A stretch of 64,000 nucleotides of DNA from Ganoderma boninense (Eukaryota; Basidiomycota; Agaricomycetes; Polyporales; Polyporaceae), in assembly GCA_002900995.3 (NCBI GenBank), contig CM035313.1, forward strand, positions 1,798,001-1,862,000, written 5' to 3'. Shown piece by piece: positions 23,742-34,907 of the stretch (positions are counted from its first letter, which is position 1; the number at the start of each line of letters is the position of its first letter). The notes beneath the pieces are model-generated. The model was not told the origin of the DNA, ran no database searches, and worked only from the letters and a program-made list of their open reading frames with translations. Position numbers and translations under genes: made by a program.

Positions 23742-25882
23742 ATGAATTTCCATGCAGTCTCCCATTCCTTTCCCCATCGTGGTCCTGGCGCCTCCCGCGC
23801 CAGGACCCGCTGGCAGCCCTATGCTTCCAACGTCACGTTATCCACCATCTCAAGATCTCCCTCGGTTTATCTCCACACTCCCGCCTCTTCTGTTTTCTCC
23901 AATTCTCCCCAGACCGTCCATCTCCCTCCCATCTGCGATCACGAACGACTCAAGGCCCCTCTCCCTCAAACCCCACTCGCCAATCCCCTCCGCGAGTCCC
24001 AGAGGGCAAAATACGCCGCAAAACTTGTCGGTAAGTCTTCATCCCCCATCATTCCAATCCCAATCTTCTCCGTATCGTTCAGCCACTCGAGGCACGGTCA
24101 GCTCCACGAGTTCCAACGTCATTCAGCTCGAGGCGCTGACCGTGTCTTGCCACAATCCAATGTCGTGCCCCTCCCCCCATGTATGCGTTTCCTTGGCTCA
24201 AGTATGCATGTAATTCAGATCAAGCGGTCAAAACGTTGTGCGAAACTTGGCTTCCCGAGGACATCCCAACCGTTTTTACCGCATGTGCCCGCGAAGCCCT
24301 CTGTGCTCAGCCCGATCCGTCTACCCCGCTCGCCGAATGCGCTACCCCTCCCTCCTCCTTGATCTCGACCGGATTTTCAACGCTGTTCGCTAGCCGCAAC
24401 ACACAACTACCCTCCCCCGTCTCCCCAACGAGCTGCCAGACGCCCTCTCCGTCAGGAGATGCATGCGAGTCACGCTCGCAGGCGCCCGAAGGCCCCGCCG
24501 GGAGTAACCTAATCCCGATCAAGGGATTCGTCCATGAAGTCCTCCGCCGGTCCCGGACCTCGACCGGAGTGCTTCAAACTGCCCTGTGTTACCTTGAAGC
24601 CGTCCGGTCAAAGGTTCCGGAACTACTCCGAACGGAGAAGACCCGGCCCACGACTGAGTGTACGGAAGCGCCAGAGCCGCGGATCGTTCAAGGCGTCTTC
24701 GAGGTTGACGTCCTCGACCATTCAACCGATTCTACGACCGCTTCCGACCAAACGAGCTCGACGATCCAGACGGTACGCATCGGCGACACCGTACTGGTAG
24801 GCGACATCGATGTTGAAGTCCCTCGGACGGCAGCAGCCAGCCTCGCCCAGGATGAGTCCTCCCTCCCTCCCCTTCCCGCTCTTCCTTCTCCCCTCTGTTG
24901 CCCGCGCAGGACGTTCCTCGCTTGCCTCATTCTCGCGTCCAAGTTCATGCAGGATCGTTCTTATTCCAATCGGGCCTGGGCGAAACTGGCTGGACTTCCT
25001 CCCCGGGAAATTGGCCGATGCGAGCGCGCTCTCGGCGATGCGTTGGAGTGGCGCCTCTGGGTTGGCAAGATTCCTGCGTCGTCGACGTCGACGTCCGGAA
25101 TGAGCAGTGGAAGGACAGTTACGCGGAGCAGGAGCGATGGCGATGTCATTTTCGCGTCGACTCGTTCAGGTTCTTGTACCACACCCTCTGCTGCGGCGTG
25201 GGCGGCCACTCCGGCTGCGGCTGCTGCTACCTCGTCTGCCCACTCCTTCCTCAGTCTTCCACCTCCAGTCCCGCCGCCAAGGAGTTGGACGCGTGGTATA
25301 TCGCGCAGCGCGACCATACCAGCGATTGGGCCCGAGCGCAGTGCCATTGTTGTGGATCCTTTCTTCGTTCCTACCTCCGACCGCGCCGGATATAGCTACG
25401 AGGGTCGTGAGTCACCTGGCCCAGGCTACGATGCCACGTCCCAGATGGATGTGGAGCTCCAAAGCGAGATGTCCCCGTCACTGTCTACACCCTCGCTCTC
25501 GTATTCGCCCATGTCGTCAACCTCTTCTTCGTCGGACGGTTCTGAGGATAGGACCATCCAGATGTCGATGTTCTTGGATCTTCCGACGCCTGCTATGTCG
25601 ACTTTCGGCAATAATCCTGGGCCTTGGGTAGCAAGTGGATCCAATTACACTCCGTCGGATCCGGCAAACCCCTGTGGTTCCTTCGGTCCGATCAACGCGT
25701 ATCCCTCCTACTTCAATGCCTCGAACCCTACCTATCCGGTTGATATGGAGGCTACCGAGACGGCTATCGGGTCGACGCTCCCCGCGTTCAACCCTACTGG
25801 TACGAAGCAGGCTTCTCATACGCTACCGTCGTTTGCGGAGGTTTTTTCTAATCCTGGCATGTTCGAGAATGGGACTCAATAG
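23742..25882 (+). CDS. PHO80/Pcl-type cyclin
   Basis: Pcl cyclins activate Pho85-type kinases in phosphate, amino-acid and cell-cycle signalling. Two exons (23742-24030 and 24219-25882; 188-base intron, donor GTAAGT) give 650 residues. Exon 1 ends with ESQRAKYAAKLV and the cyclin region continues in exon 2 with DQAVKTLCETWLPEDIPTVF. Then come FVHEVLRRSRTSTGVLQTAL then CYLEAVR, CCPRRTFLACLILASKFMQD, and RSYSNRAWAKLAGLPPREIG. The long insertion between the second and third pieces and the Ser/Thr/Pro-rich C-terminal 300 residues are common in Pcl5-like fungal members. A uORF lies just upstream. The alternative ATG at 23752 is out of frame with this model. Closest named group is probably Pcl5-like; that assignment is tentative. 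Confidence 0.9.
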
Positions 25883-28805
25883 CGGTATTCCTGTCTCCCT
25901 AGTCCCCTGTGGGGAAAGGGGAGAGAGGAAGCTGACCTTATTTTATTGGCTTGGATCTCTCTATTTCTCTCGCTTTTCCAGCTCGAACGATGCTACTTCC
26001 GTATCATTGTTGCCCCTGTTTTCATCTGCAACATATTGTCATTCGTTACCTTCCGCCGTCTCTTCCTTTGGTGGTTTGGCGTCGTGGATAGCCCTTTGTC
26101 GTTGTCGTTGGATCGTGATACTACTCTCGGTGACCGCTTTTTCTCTCCTCTCTACCACTTCACTCGAGTTTGTGTTGCCTGCAGTGGTACATGTAGTTCC
26201 TCCTCTTTGTCTCTCGTGTTCAATTTCTTTTGCTGACACTGTACTCTCACCCCCTGTACATAGATATGGCCTTCTCCCTCTATGCACCATACCTCGTCGT
26301 ATGCGCACTCACATTATCCCTAGTCCTAGGAGTTTGGGCCTTCCTGATAGGCTCCTATGGCGGCTCCCGCGCACACGCGGTCTGAGCTGCTGTGTTGGGT
26401 TTGGGATGTGGGAGTGCAGGAGTGCGGGATTGATGTCAGCACCCCGAGGCCGGAATTCCGTGGACCGTGGACCCATGGCGCGCGCTGGAGGACCTTGGGC
26501 AGGACATCGTCGGCCTTCGGGTCGCGTCCGTTCTCCTATATGGCTCCCGGCGGCGGCGGCTGGGGTGCCTGGTCGCCCTGACTCTGCTCCTTCTCGAGGA
26601 CGAGGACGAGGGGCGGGGCATGTTGCCTCGCGCATGGCCCGCGGGATTTTGGCGCAGGAGTTGGACGCCGGACATGCGTGTCTGTAATGCGTCTATGCGT
26701 GCTGGCAAGTACTCGACGAATGCGCTGGTTGCAACTCCAGGCATGAGGGTACCCGCCTATACCGCGCGCGGCAGGGTGTAGGCGAGGGCCTGGATAGGCA
26801 CTCGGCGGCGGCGGCGGTTGCATGCAAGCTGGGACGCCGCAGACGAGCAATCAGGGCCCGTGCGCACCGTCGCGCGAAGCTCCCCCACGTTCGCGAAGCT
26901 TCAGCAGACGGTCACCGGGCACCAAGCTCCAGCACGGGTCGCCGAGCGTAAGATATCGCAGCCGTATCGGACGGCCGCGCGCACGGCACGGGACCCCGAG
27001 CTGCCCTTTCCCTGGCGGCTTGACTGGATACAGATGCGGCTGGCAGGGACTGCGAACCGCGAACTGCAAGCGGCGAGGGCGAACTGCCAAGTACTGCGAA
27101 CTGCGAGCCGCGGAAGTTGGAAATCTTCTTGCCGGGGTGGGACCGGAAGGCTTGGGCTGGCAGGGGCTGGGATAAGCTTAGCAAGTCCTCTTTCTCTTTC
27201 GTTTTGGGGTCGTCATGCGATTCGGCGAGAGCTGATGACTGGTAGTTCGTACATTCTATTCGCGCGCCTTGAGTACGCCTGGGGCTTGGTCATGCTGCTG
27301 CGCGGCGTGTGGGGTTGGTGGTGCCTGCCGAGGTATGCTCCCTCTGCGCTCGGAAGGGTATGCTGACGGCTGGTCGTGGATTATCCACGCAGGGGAAACT
27401 GTCCTCGAAGGCGCCACGGCTTTCAAAGAGTCACCGGACACACCGGAGGAGTCATTACTGAGAGGTCCGTGTTGGACCAAGAATGCTCGCTGCATGAAAT
27501 GTCCAGCTGATACGTTTCAGCGCACGACCTCACGCAAACGCCAAGAGGCATAAGAAGGGTATTGCGACTGCTAAATGGGTTTGGAAGGGTCTTCGCTGAC
27601 CACCAAGGAGACATGCGGTCTTTCGGCGAATCGCCACAGTCACACGAGTCATTGATCTCCATTCGCAGCACAACATGACCAGGTCTGTCCGGACGGTGCT
27701 TTCATGTCAAGTTCACCGTCCACGAGCGTCGAAGTCCAACGCCAACCACAAGCTCTTCCCCCACGTTCGTCCACCGCCTTTGAACCACGCACCTTCCATC
27801 TTCCATTGTTTGCTACGGACACTTTCCACGACAACGTGGTCCTGCCGCGTCCCTGCCGGGTTGAGAAGACCGAAGCTGTTCTCCCTAAAGCAGCTGCCGC
27901 CAAAGCGGATGCGTTTCCTTTGGCCTTTCCCCTCCCATTTGTACAACCAGCTTCCCTGCTTGAATCCTTGTGTCCCATACTTATGGTGCCACCACGACCC
28001 TTGTTCATCGATCACAGCCGACTTGCCGGTATCAAGTCATCTCCGAGCATCCCTGCCTACTTAGCTGCGTCGATCTGGGGACCTTCCGCCGGACACGGTT
28101 GCGCCTCGGGCCTCAATGACCGCAGTGCTCTCTTGGATGTATCCGATGGACAGCCGCTGCTTACAATTCGCCACGATCTACGACTTTCTGTTTCGAGCCA
28201 AGCCCACCCCATACAGGCCATGTGGACTTTTTCAAGCGTCATGAACTGGTAATAATTCCACCTCTTCCTCGCTGGTTTCGATTGTCATGAGGATATCTTT
28301 GTGGTTTCGTGGTTCAGTGGACATATGTTGGCTGTCTTTCACATGTATAATGACAATGCAAGAGAATATTCATCCGTCGTCCCCTGCTTGGAAACAGCGA
28401 GCTGCCGCACCACCATTCATCTACCAAAGGAAAGCACGCCATGGTGATAGTCGGAGCGAGTTCCGAAGCACAAGTATGAGCGTGCCCGTTTGTCTTGCGG
28501 CGTTTTAGAAGGTCATTTCCACGGCATCCTCAACCGAACTGGCACACCAACTATCCTATGATGGCATGAGAGGGGCCGGTGCGCATGTTTCTCGGCGCAT
28601 AGCATCAATACTACTGATGGCAATGGCGACGGACCACGAAATTTCCGGTCTCCCTCCCCGCGGAAGTGAGGGAAAGAAGCTCCGGAGAAGCAAAGCAAAG
28701 CGCGCCAACACAGCGAGTCCTCCGGGAAGCCGTGCTCTGAGAAGGCTGTTGATTAAGAACTATCGATACAAAGCATGTGTTACATGGCATTCGGAATCCG
28801 CTAGC
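25883..28805. other. Intergenic region between convergent cyclin and protease genes
   Basis: The first 450 bases are pyrimidine-rich and probably contain the cyclin 3' UTR. Farther on, 27.0-27.1 kb has clustered GAACTGC-like words. A Ser/Pro-rich 182-codon frame at 27704-28252 is listed separately. No other gene or element is recognised. Confidence 0.5.
27704..28252 (+). CDS. Possible hypothetical protein, 182 aa
   Basis: A single open frame begins MSSSPSTSVEVQRQPQALPP and runs 182 codons. Its composition (Ser, Pro, Leu and Ala with scattered charged residues) is more protein-like than most intergenic frames here. There is no recognisable domain, signal peptide or intron. It may be a chance frame in the cyclin-protease interval. 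Confidence 0.22.
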   Translation: MSSSPSTSVEVQRQPQALPPRSSTAFEPRTFHLPLFATDTFHDNVVLPRPCRVEKTEAVLPKAAAAKADAFPLAFPLPFVQPASLLESLCPILMVPPRPLFIDHSRLAGIKSSPSIPAYLAASIWGPSAGHGCASGLNDRSALLDVSDGQPLLTIRHDLRLSVSSQAHPIQAMWTFSSVMNW

Positions 28806-30210
28806 TCAGAAACCTGTGAAGCGCAACACACAGTACTCGTAAGCACCAGCCAGTATACCTCAACCCGAGTTGAGAATATAACAAATAGGAGGACGTACCG
28901 TTCGGCGCGAAGCCCATGCGCTGCTTTCCAACATCCCACACCGAGTAATAGTGCTTGAGCACGGACCCGCCGACGAGGTCGAGCCCGTCGAACGCGTTGA
29001 TGAGCGTCTGGCAGGTGCTGGGGTCGCTCTTGAACGGCCCCACGTTGAGCTCCGTGCTGGGGATCGTGAGGTTGAACGGCTCGCCGCCCTGGGACGTGAA
29101 CGAGATGTCGATGACCGCGGGGAGGTCGCCGATCTTGTCGCAGGGGAGGCCGTACGCGCCGGGCTCGGCATCGAACGGCGCGATGTCGGACGAGATGAGC
29201 GCGTACATGGCCTCGGTGGTCTGCGTGGAGAAGAGGATGTTCGAGGTGCCCGAGTCGAAGATGATGTCGCGCGCCTGGTCGAGGACCTTAGTCGTTTTTC
29301 CGTTGACGGAGATCGAGGTCGACGAGACGACCCAGTCGCCGTTGCCAGACTGGTCCGCATAGACGAGGTCGCCAGTGAACTTGCTCTCGTCGATACCGCC
29401 GATGAGCAGCTCGGCGTTACCAACCGTGTGCGGTGTCAGGAACATGCTGAACAGGGCTGTGAATATAAGAGGACCGGTCAGAAATGTCACTGGTATCACA
29501 TCAGGCGAAGAGGATGGGAGCTGACCATCGAGACCCTCATCAATCAGGGCAGCGAAGAAGCCCTCAGCCTGCGAGCCCATGCCCTGAATACCGATGAAGG
29601 GGTCGACGTTGAACGCGGCCGTCTGCTTGATGATCGTAAAGAGCGAGACCTTCTTCAGGGTAATGCCGCCGACGGTGACCGAGTCCGTCGCGCTCTGGAT
29701 GGTGAGCACGTAGTCGTTGTTCACGACGGGATCCACACCGACACCCGTGGCGAAGGGGAGGGTCTCCTTGCGCGTGCCGCGCTTGAAGGTCGAGCTCTTG
29801 GACGGGTCGAACTTGCCCGACTGCGTGCACGACGTGCACCCGGTCTCCGCAAATTCGAGGGTCTGTGAGCCAGTGTCGAAAACGACGCTGACCGGCTGGG
29901 GCGGGGTGCCGACTGCATTCGTGTGCGAGGAAACGGTTGAGAGATGGAGACAGCAGATTAACGTCTCAGAGCTGCGCATGAATGGCGACAAGCACGTACC
30001 AGAGATGTTCCCAAACCACTGCAGATCGGTCCCAAGGAAGAAGTCATCCAAGGGCACGCCGATCGCGTCGAGGGCGCGCCTGCGAATGCCGGAGATGTGG
30101 CCCTTCTCGGTCTTGCGCGCATGGAGCTGCACGGGCACCGGCTTGGGGATGGCGTAGACCACTGAGGAAGCGGAGAGCGCGAGGACGCCGAGGGAGAGAG
30201 CCGAGCGCAT
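28806..30210 (-). CDS. Secreted aspartic protease, peptidase family A1
   Basis: Pepsin-like proteases cleave proteins at acid pH; fungi secrete them or send them to the vacuole. Exons 30210-30000, 29912-29526, 29456-28899 and 28813-28806 give 387 residues. Residues 1-20 form a signal peptide (MRSALSLGVLALSASSVVYA), followed by a basic propeptide. The two catalytic sites are VVFDTGSQTLEF and IIFDSGTSNILFS. A cysteine pair CTSC follows the first. The flap, where pepsin has YGTG, reads LPFATGVGVDP, so the usual flap Tyr appears to be Phe. The C-terminus after splicing reads RMGFAPNGF, which fits the family; without the last splice the frame would run on with an unrelated tail. One N-glycosylation site NLT lies in the C lobe. 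Confidence 0.93.
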
Positions 30211-30313
30211 CTTGTGGGATTGAAGGACAGACGCGGACGAGCGCACACACACAGCCTGTGGAGTGGGAGGGAACGAGGAGGGTCGCTGCAGGTCGTCCAG
30301 TCTGCCATGGCTT

Positions 30314-30319
30314 CTTATA
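30314..30319 (-). promoter_or_regulatory. Candidate TATA box of the protease gene
   Basis: On the minus strand TATAAG lies about 105 bases before the protease ATG, a usual distance for fungal genes with leaders of 50-80 bases. It is a short match without other support. Confidence 0.4.
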
Positions 30320-30972
30320 CATCATGGGGCGCTGTGGATGGAGGGGTTCTCCCATCACGGAACTGGAGGAGAGCGATGAAGAACAGTTGACGAACTTTAC
30401 TAATGGAGAAGAGACCACTGAGACGAACCTTCCATCCGTGATGCAACTGCGCGTGTGCTGGTAGGTAGCACGTGGAGGCATGGGCTCCGAAGTGCGAGGG
30501 CAATGCAATACACCACGCACACGCAGTCGAAGGCGCCAAGAAATAGTTCTTCCCTGTTGCTTCCCCGGTCTTCTTTTGCAGAAACGCCGGTCTCGATATC
30601 GCGAAGGAGGCGTCCATGCGGTCACGGAGCAACGAGGGTCGGGAAGGGGTGTCGGATCCGATGTCGTGTGGTCGTCGACATGGCATAAACAGAAGAGAAA
30701 GGCGGGGCTTGCGAGTGGGTAGCATGTCTGTGTATGGCCCAACGATGGCTGGCGACGGAGATGGGGGTCCGTGGAGATGATGGGTGATGGTTGCAGACGA
30801 GTCTGAGACGACGAAGCGTTCAGCTTGGAGCAAAGGCGCAGCCATCGCAAGCCGGGGGCGTCGGGCCGGGAGTGGCTCCAATATGCACAGCCACACGGGC
30901 GATCGCGTCTGGCTGCCCCTATACGCACTTGTCGCAGTCCGCTCATCTCATCCACTTCCCGTCCACACACCC

Positions 30973-31619
30973 ATGGGTCAGCGCCGTTCACTTACCATCC
31001 GCCCATGTCGTCGTAAGTAAACGTACTCAATACATGCTCCAACAGCTTCCGCAGAGCAGGTCGACTTGAATCCACCCCACCCTCCGCACGAGAACGCCAT
31101 CGAGGCCTTTATAGCCGTCGAGCATATCATCAAGGTCGAGATCCTCAAGTCTCGTCATCACTGGGACAAACATGAGCCCCGCATGTGGTCCCGTGCGGCG
31201 GGCATCCCCGACCATGACCTCGTCACCTTCTCCATCCACAATGACCTCGTTGAGATCCGCAGTGGAGTGACCTCGTATGGCACCATCATTCTGGGCAAGA
31301 TTCGTCTCCCAGCAGTGAACGACGCCGAAGGGGAGGGGTACATCCATGTTCGGTACGCCATTTTCACTCTTTCATTCGTCTACCTCCATCAATAGCCGAC
31401 ATTTGCTACATAGGATCCATGATCCTCCCAACCGGGTACGCGTCCCGTTTCCCTACGTCTCAACTATCACTATCATTGAACCCATTTGCACAGGGCGTCG
31501 AGGATGTTTTGTTCCACTCTCTGTGGACCGACGAAGGGAACCGCGACGCCGATGGACACCCCACTACTTGGCGCGCGATTCATAACCGTGACACCCCTCT
31601 TGAGTTCTTCAACGAGTAG
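30973..31619 (+). CDS. Unassigned 164-aa protein
   Basis: Four exons (30973-31012, 31046-31352, 31414-31435, 31494-31619) join in phase to 164 residues. The body has a regular alternation of charged and hydrophobic residues (for example AIEAFIAVEHIIKVEILKSR and DLVEIRSGVTSYGTIILGKI) and ends TTWRAIHNRDTPLEFFNE. This looks like a folded small protein with helices followed by strands. It has no signal peptide, membrane segment or cysteine motif. I do not recognise a family. The first exon is the weakest part: it codes for only 13 residues and its intron is 33 bases, so the start may lie elsewhere. The downstream introns have normal fungal sites. Confidence 0.7.
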
Positions 31620-33925
31620 TTATCGCTTTTTGACCTCATGTACGGATGTACGATATGGAAAGAGAAGAGAAGAGATCTGTTGCATTGTGTACGTACGCCT
31701 TCAAATTAGTCTCGAATTCGACCACAGCGTTGAATGCCTTTTTCTAGAAATGTATAATATTGTAACACCTTCCCTATAGCCATCCGGACCCTCGATCATC
31801 GGGGACGCGAAGTGACATCATCGTCGTTGAGAAATCATACCAGGCGGCAAAGCGTCGGGTGGATTCTTACCACCTTGCTCGTTCTTGCCCGATCCTGCGA
31901 GGGCGATATTTGACTGGCGATGGATGCGCCTCCATTATCGATCCGGTCAGCTTTGAATGCTGGATGTCAAGCGTCGAATGTCACTATTAAGGATCATGGC
32001 CCCCAGCTGCAGGATAGAGCCAATCACACACAGATAAGTATGACGTTGATCCTTCCGCCCCATCGGGGTGATAAGAGTGTTATCAGTGGCAAAGGCCAGA
32101 TGTGCACTTGGAATCCGGATCGGTCAAGAATGGAGAGAGAGCAGGCCAATCGATCCGTTCCACCCAAGCCCATGTTCAAGAAAGACAAGCTAAATTGGCT
32201 GGGTAAGTTGTACCTCTCATCTACACAATCAACCCTGCATAATGCTCCTTCCGGGCAGTGATGTGAAATATCCGCAAAGCTCTATAGATCGACTAATTCT
32301 GGGTGACGGCTTGTCTTGTTCTCCCCTTTATATGTCTCAGTCTGACCCAAAGAAGCTGTCGCTTTTCGCAACATCCAGAAGATCGAGCACTAAGATAGTA
32401 CGACTGGAGTGAGATAAAACATGTCTACGTACAACCCCGATCCCTGGTCTAATGACCGGGCGCAGATGGACGAGTTGGACAAGGAAACACGGGCCCTGCA
32501 CTGAACCGGTACATAATACTAGAATGCTCTAGCGTGTGTTCAGAGTCAAGGAATGAACAGCAGGGCATGTCGAACCAAGTAAGAGCCTTTGCGGTCTTGT
32601 ACTGTACATGGTATTATTAACGATCGCAGGTGAGACTTCGACTAGTGCGAGGCTTAGTTTATGCGCAAACCCCGGACTCCCCGGACGCCGTGTGGTCGCC
32701 GAAGGTCCTGACCACAAAGCGGTGCGACGACCCAGCTTCTAGGAACCACAGCCGACGCTTCTCAAATTCTCGCATCTGCAGTCGGACAGTGCCAAGTTCG
32801 GGAAGATTGCATCATACCTGGAGACTTTGGAGCACAGGGGATTCATATCGCGATTGGTGACCATGCGCATAAAGGCCCGGGCCCACGCGGGCTTGGAGTC
32901 GGCTGCTAAGGAAATTGAGAGTGTCTGAAGCGGGCGTGATTTAGCAAGTGCGTCCTGGGGTTACCTTGAACCAAAAATCAGGTCCGAGTCCGAGGCCATG
33001 CATCAAGGTAGTGAAACCTTAAATTAATAGCCTCCGAAAAGAGACCGCACGAATTCTCAATTACGCTCGTGGAAGGAGGTAATATACATTCGAGCATGTC
33101 AAGAATCGGACTCTATGCCAAGGGTCACCATAGCCGACTCGGAGGCGGAAGTAACTAAAACTTCAAGTAACTTGCCCCACCGCTGCTGCCCCGGCGTAGT
33201 CGGTGTGCAGGGGTGCCGAGGACGTGTCAGTGGTCACCTTATGAACGGCCCACACGCCAATTACCTTGTAGGAATCCTGGCTAGTGGGCCGATTTCTCGT
33301 GAATCTCGGGTCTAGTTAGGCTTTTTGACTCGCGGGGTCGTACGCGAGATCTCAGGGAAAGCTCTGGCATTTCTCGTCACACCGAGTACTCGAGATCTTA
33401 TTTGGCGAACAACCGGATATCTGAAGAGAGTCATTTGTCCTTGATCCACTCACAGTACTTCACAGCAATATCTATAATCTTACATGCTGCTGCTGAGACG
33501 GTGAGACTCTCAGTGACTGTATACTACTTGACAGGAACGACAGTGTCAGTCACGCAAGACTTTCCCATCCCGTGACCCAGACACGTAGAGTTAAGTTAAA
33601 TACGGTACGCGTGTTGTTTCTCCATTCTTCATGGCCCGACTAGAATAGAAGGACGCAAAACGTTGGCACTCCCACAGTGACACTCTTGGACGAGAACTGG
33701 CGCTATTGTCCTGGCTGTTGTGGTTTTGGGGCTCCAGAGGAACAATGCAGCAGCCGTTCTGGGGGTGTTTGGCTCTGTTTGGCCGCGTGTTTGGGCCTGG
33801 GTCTGTGATGGCATCGGCGGGCTTCCGAGCTCTTCACTCGCTGTCTCCGCCCATCTCGTCGTCCTCTCGTCCTGCTCCCCGCCCGCCTTAAGGACTCGAA
33901 TGCGCCCCCGCACACACTCCCAACA
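31620..33925. other. Gene-poor spacer
   Basis: About 2.3 kb with no complete gene. One coding-like exon fragment at 32782-32928 is listed separately. A second possible fragment is a 27-codon frame starting MSTYNPDPWSNDRAQMDELD at about 32420. Nothing else is recognised. Confidence 0.5.
32782..32928 (+). pseudogene. Coding-like exon fragment, family unknown
   Basis: After a CTGCAG acceptor ending at 32781, a 48-codon frame reads SDSAKFGKIASYLETLEHRG and ends EIESV then TGA at 32926-32928. It is rich in Lys, Ala, Glu and Leu with helix-like spacing, unlike the surrounding frames. A 27-codon frame at about 32420 (MSTYNPDPWSNDRAQ) and a stretch GLPGRRVVAEGPDHKAVRR before the acceptor could be other pieces. 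I could not join them into one clean gene, so it is either a short gene I have not resolved or a remnant. Confidence 0.35.
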
Positions 33926-34907
33926 ATGTCGTCCTACAGCAGCACCAGTCTGAGCAGCTACGATCCTGCCAGCTCATCCTCCGATTACTATCCAACCACG
34001 CCCTCCACTTCCCCCAGCTCTTCTCCTCCTTCGCCCTCCCCCTTCCCTCTCAAGCACCGCTCCCTGTCATGGAAGACCCACTCGAAGGAATCGCTCAAGG
34101 CCACACATCCCCCGCCGGTGGAGCGGCAGACATCGCAGCGCAACAGAGCCCTCACTCTCGATGTGCGACCCCGCATTGGCGTCGACCCGCGCGCCCTCGT
34201 CGGCAAGCACCTCACCCGCGTCCGCCGCTCTCGTACGCACCCCTGCACCACGCTCCAGTTTCTCAGACGGTAGTGCGTATCAGATTCTAGTCGTCGGCTA
34301 CGATCCCCAGTACCCCGGCCTTCCCAAGGTGCTGGAGAGCGACTCCCCCATTCTTAACCCCCTCGCCTCAAACGGAACGGCAGATGTCCGTCTGACGGTC
34401 TCGCATGCGACATCCATCACGCTCTCCGATAAGGCCTTCCAGGTCTGTGAATCCGTGCAGCCAAGCTCGCCCATCTCCCCATCTCCCACGTCTTCTCCTT
34501 CCAAGAGGGCCGCACTCGCACCGCGGGAGGACCGCTGGACACAGCGGCACGCAGCACTGGCGCTCAAATTCGAGGAAGAGCCCGGTTGGCACTGCGTGTG
34601 GGCGACGATCGCCGAGTACGACGGCAAGGAAAAGGAGCGGTGCGTCTTCCGTAACTACGCCGACGTCTACCTCGACGGCCTCCGCTCGGCTACCGCCCAC
34701 GAGGCCTCCCCGAAGTCCGCTCCCGCGCACGCCACGACCAATCCGCAGCTCCCCGCCCCTACACCCGTCCACACGCCGTCGAGGCCTACGCATGCTCCCG
34801 CTTCACCTTCTGGTCAGCAGAAGGGCGGTGAGAAGGGTGAAAAGAATGGCCAGAAGCCGAAGCGCAAAGGCGGAAAGAGGAAGCCAGGTGCGAAGGGTCG
34901 CCGGTAG
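33926..34907 (+). pseudogene. Ser-rich unassigned protein with an apparent one-base frameshift
   Basis: The first frame starts at 33926 with a long Ser/Pro run (MSSYSSTSLSSYDPASSSSD) and continues through RPRIGVDPRALVGKHLTRVR to TTLQF before stopping near 34272. A second plus frame reads SFSDGSAYQILVVGYDPQYP from about 34257 to the stop at 34907, ending in a Lys/Arg/Gly tail (KRKGGKRKPGAKGRR). The two fit directly at TTLQF/FSDGS if one T of the TTT at about 34259-34261 is extra. Alternatives are very small introns: GT at 34233 with AG ending at 34266 (34 bases) or 34290 (58 bases); both keep the frame but lose or alter the natural-looking junction. So it is a gene with a sequencing error, a recent pseudogene, or an unusual intron. 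No family is recognised. Confidence 0.6.

Noticed and set aside
25635..26687. 350-codon plus frame overlapping the cyclin C-terminus and 3' region
   Set aside because: Its first part is an alternative frame of the cyclin coding sequence and the rest is Arg/Ser/Leu-rich low-complexity translation without motifs.
28951..29868. 305-codon plus frame antisense to the aspartic protease
   Set aside because: It lies exactly opposite the high-GC third exon and second exon of the protease, is Arg/Glu/Val-rich and has no domain; it is a by-product of G/C-ending codons on the real strand.
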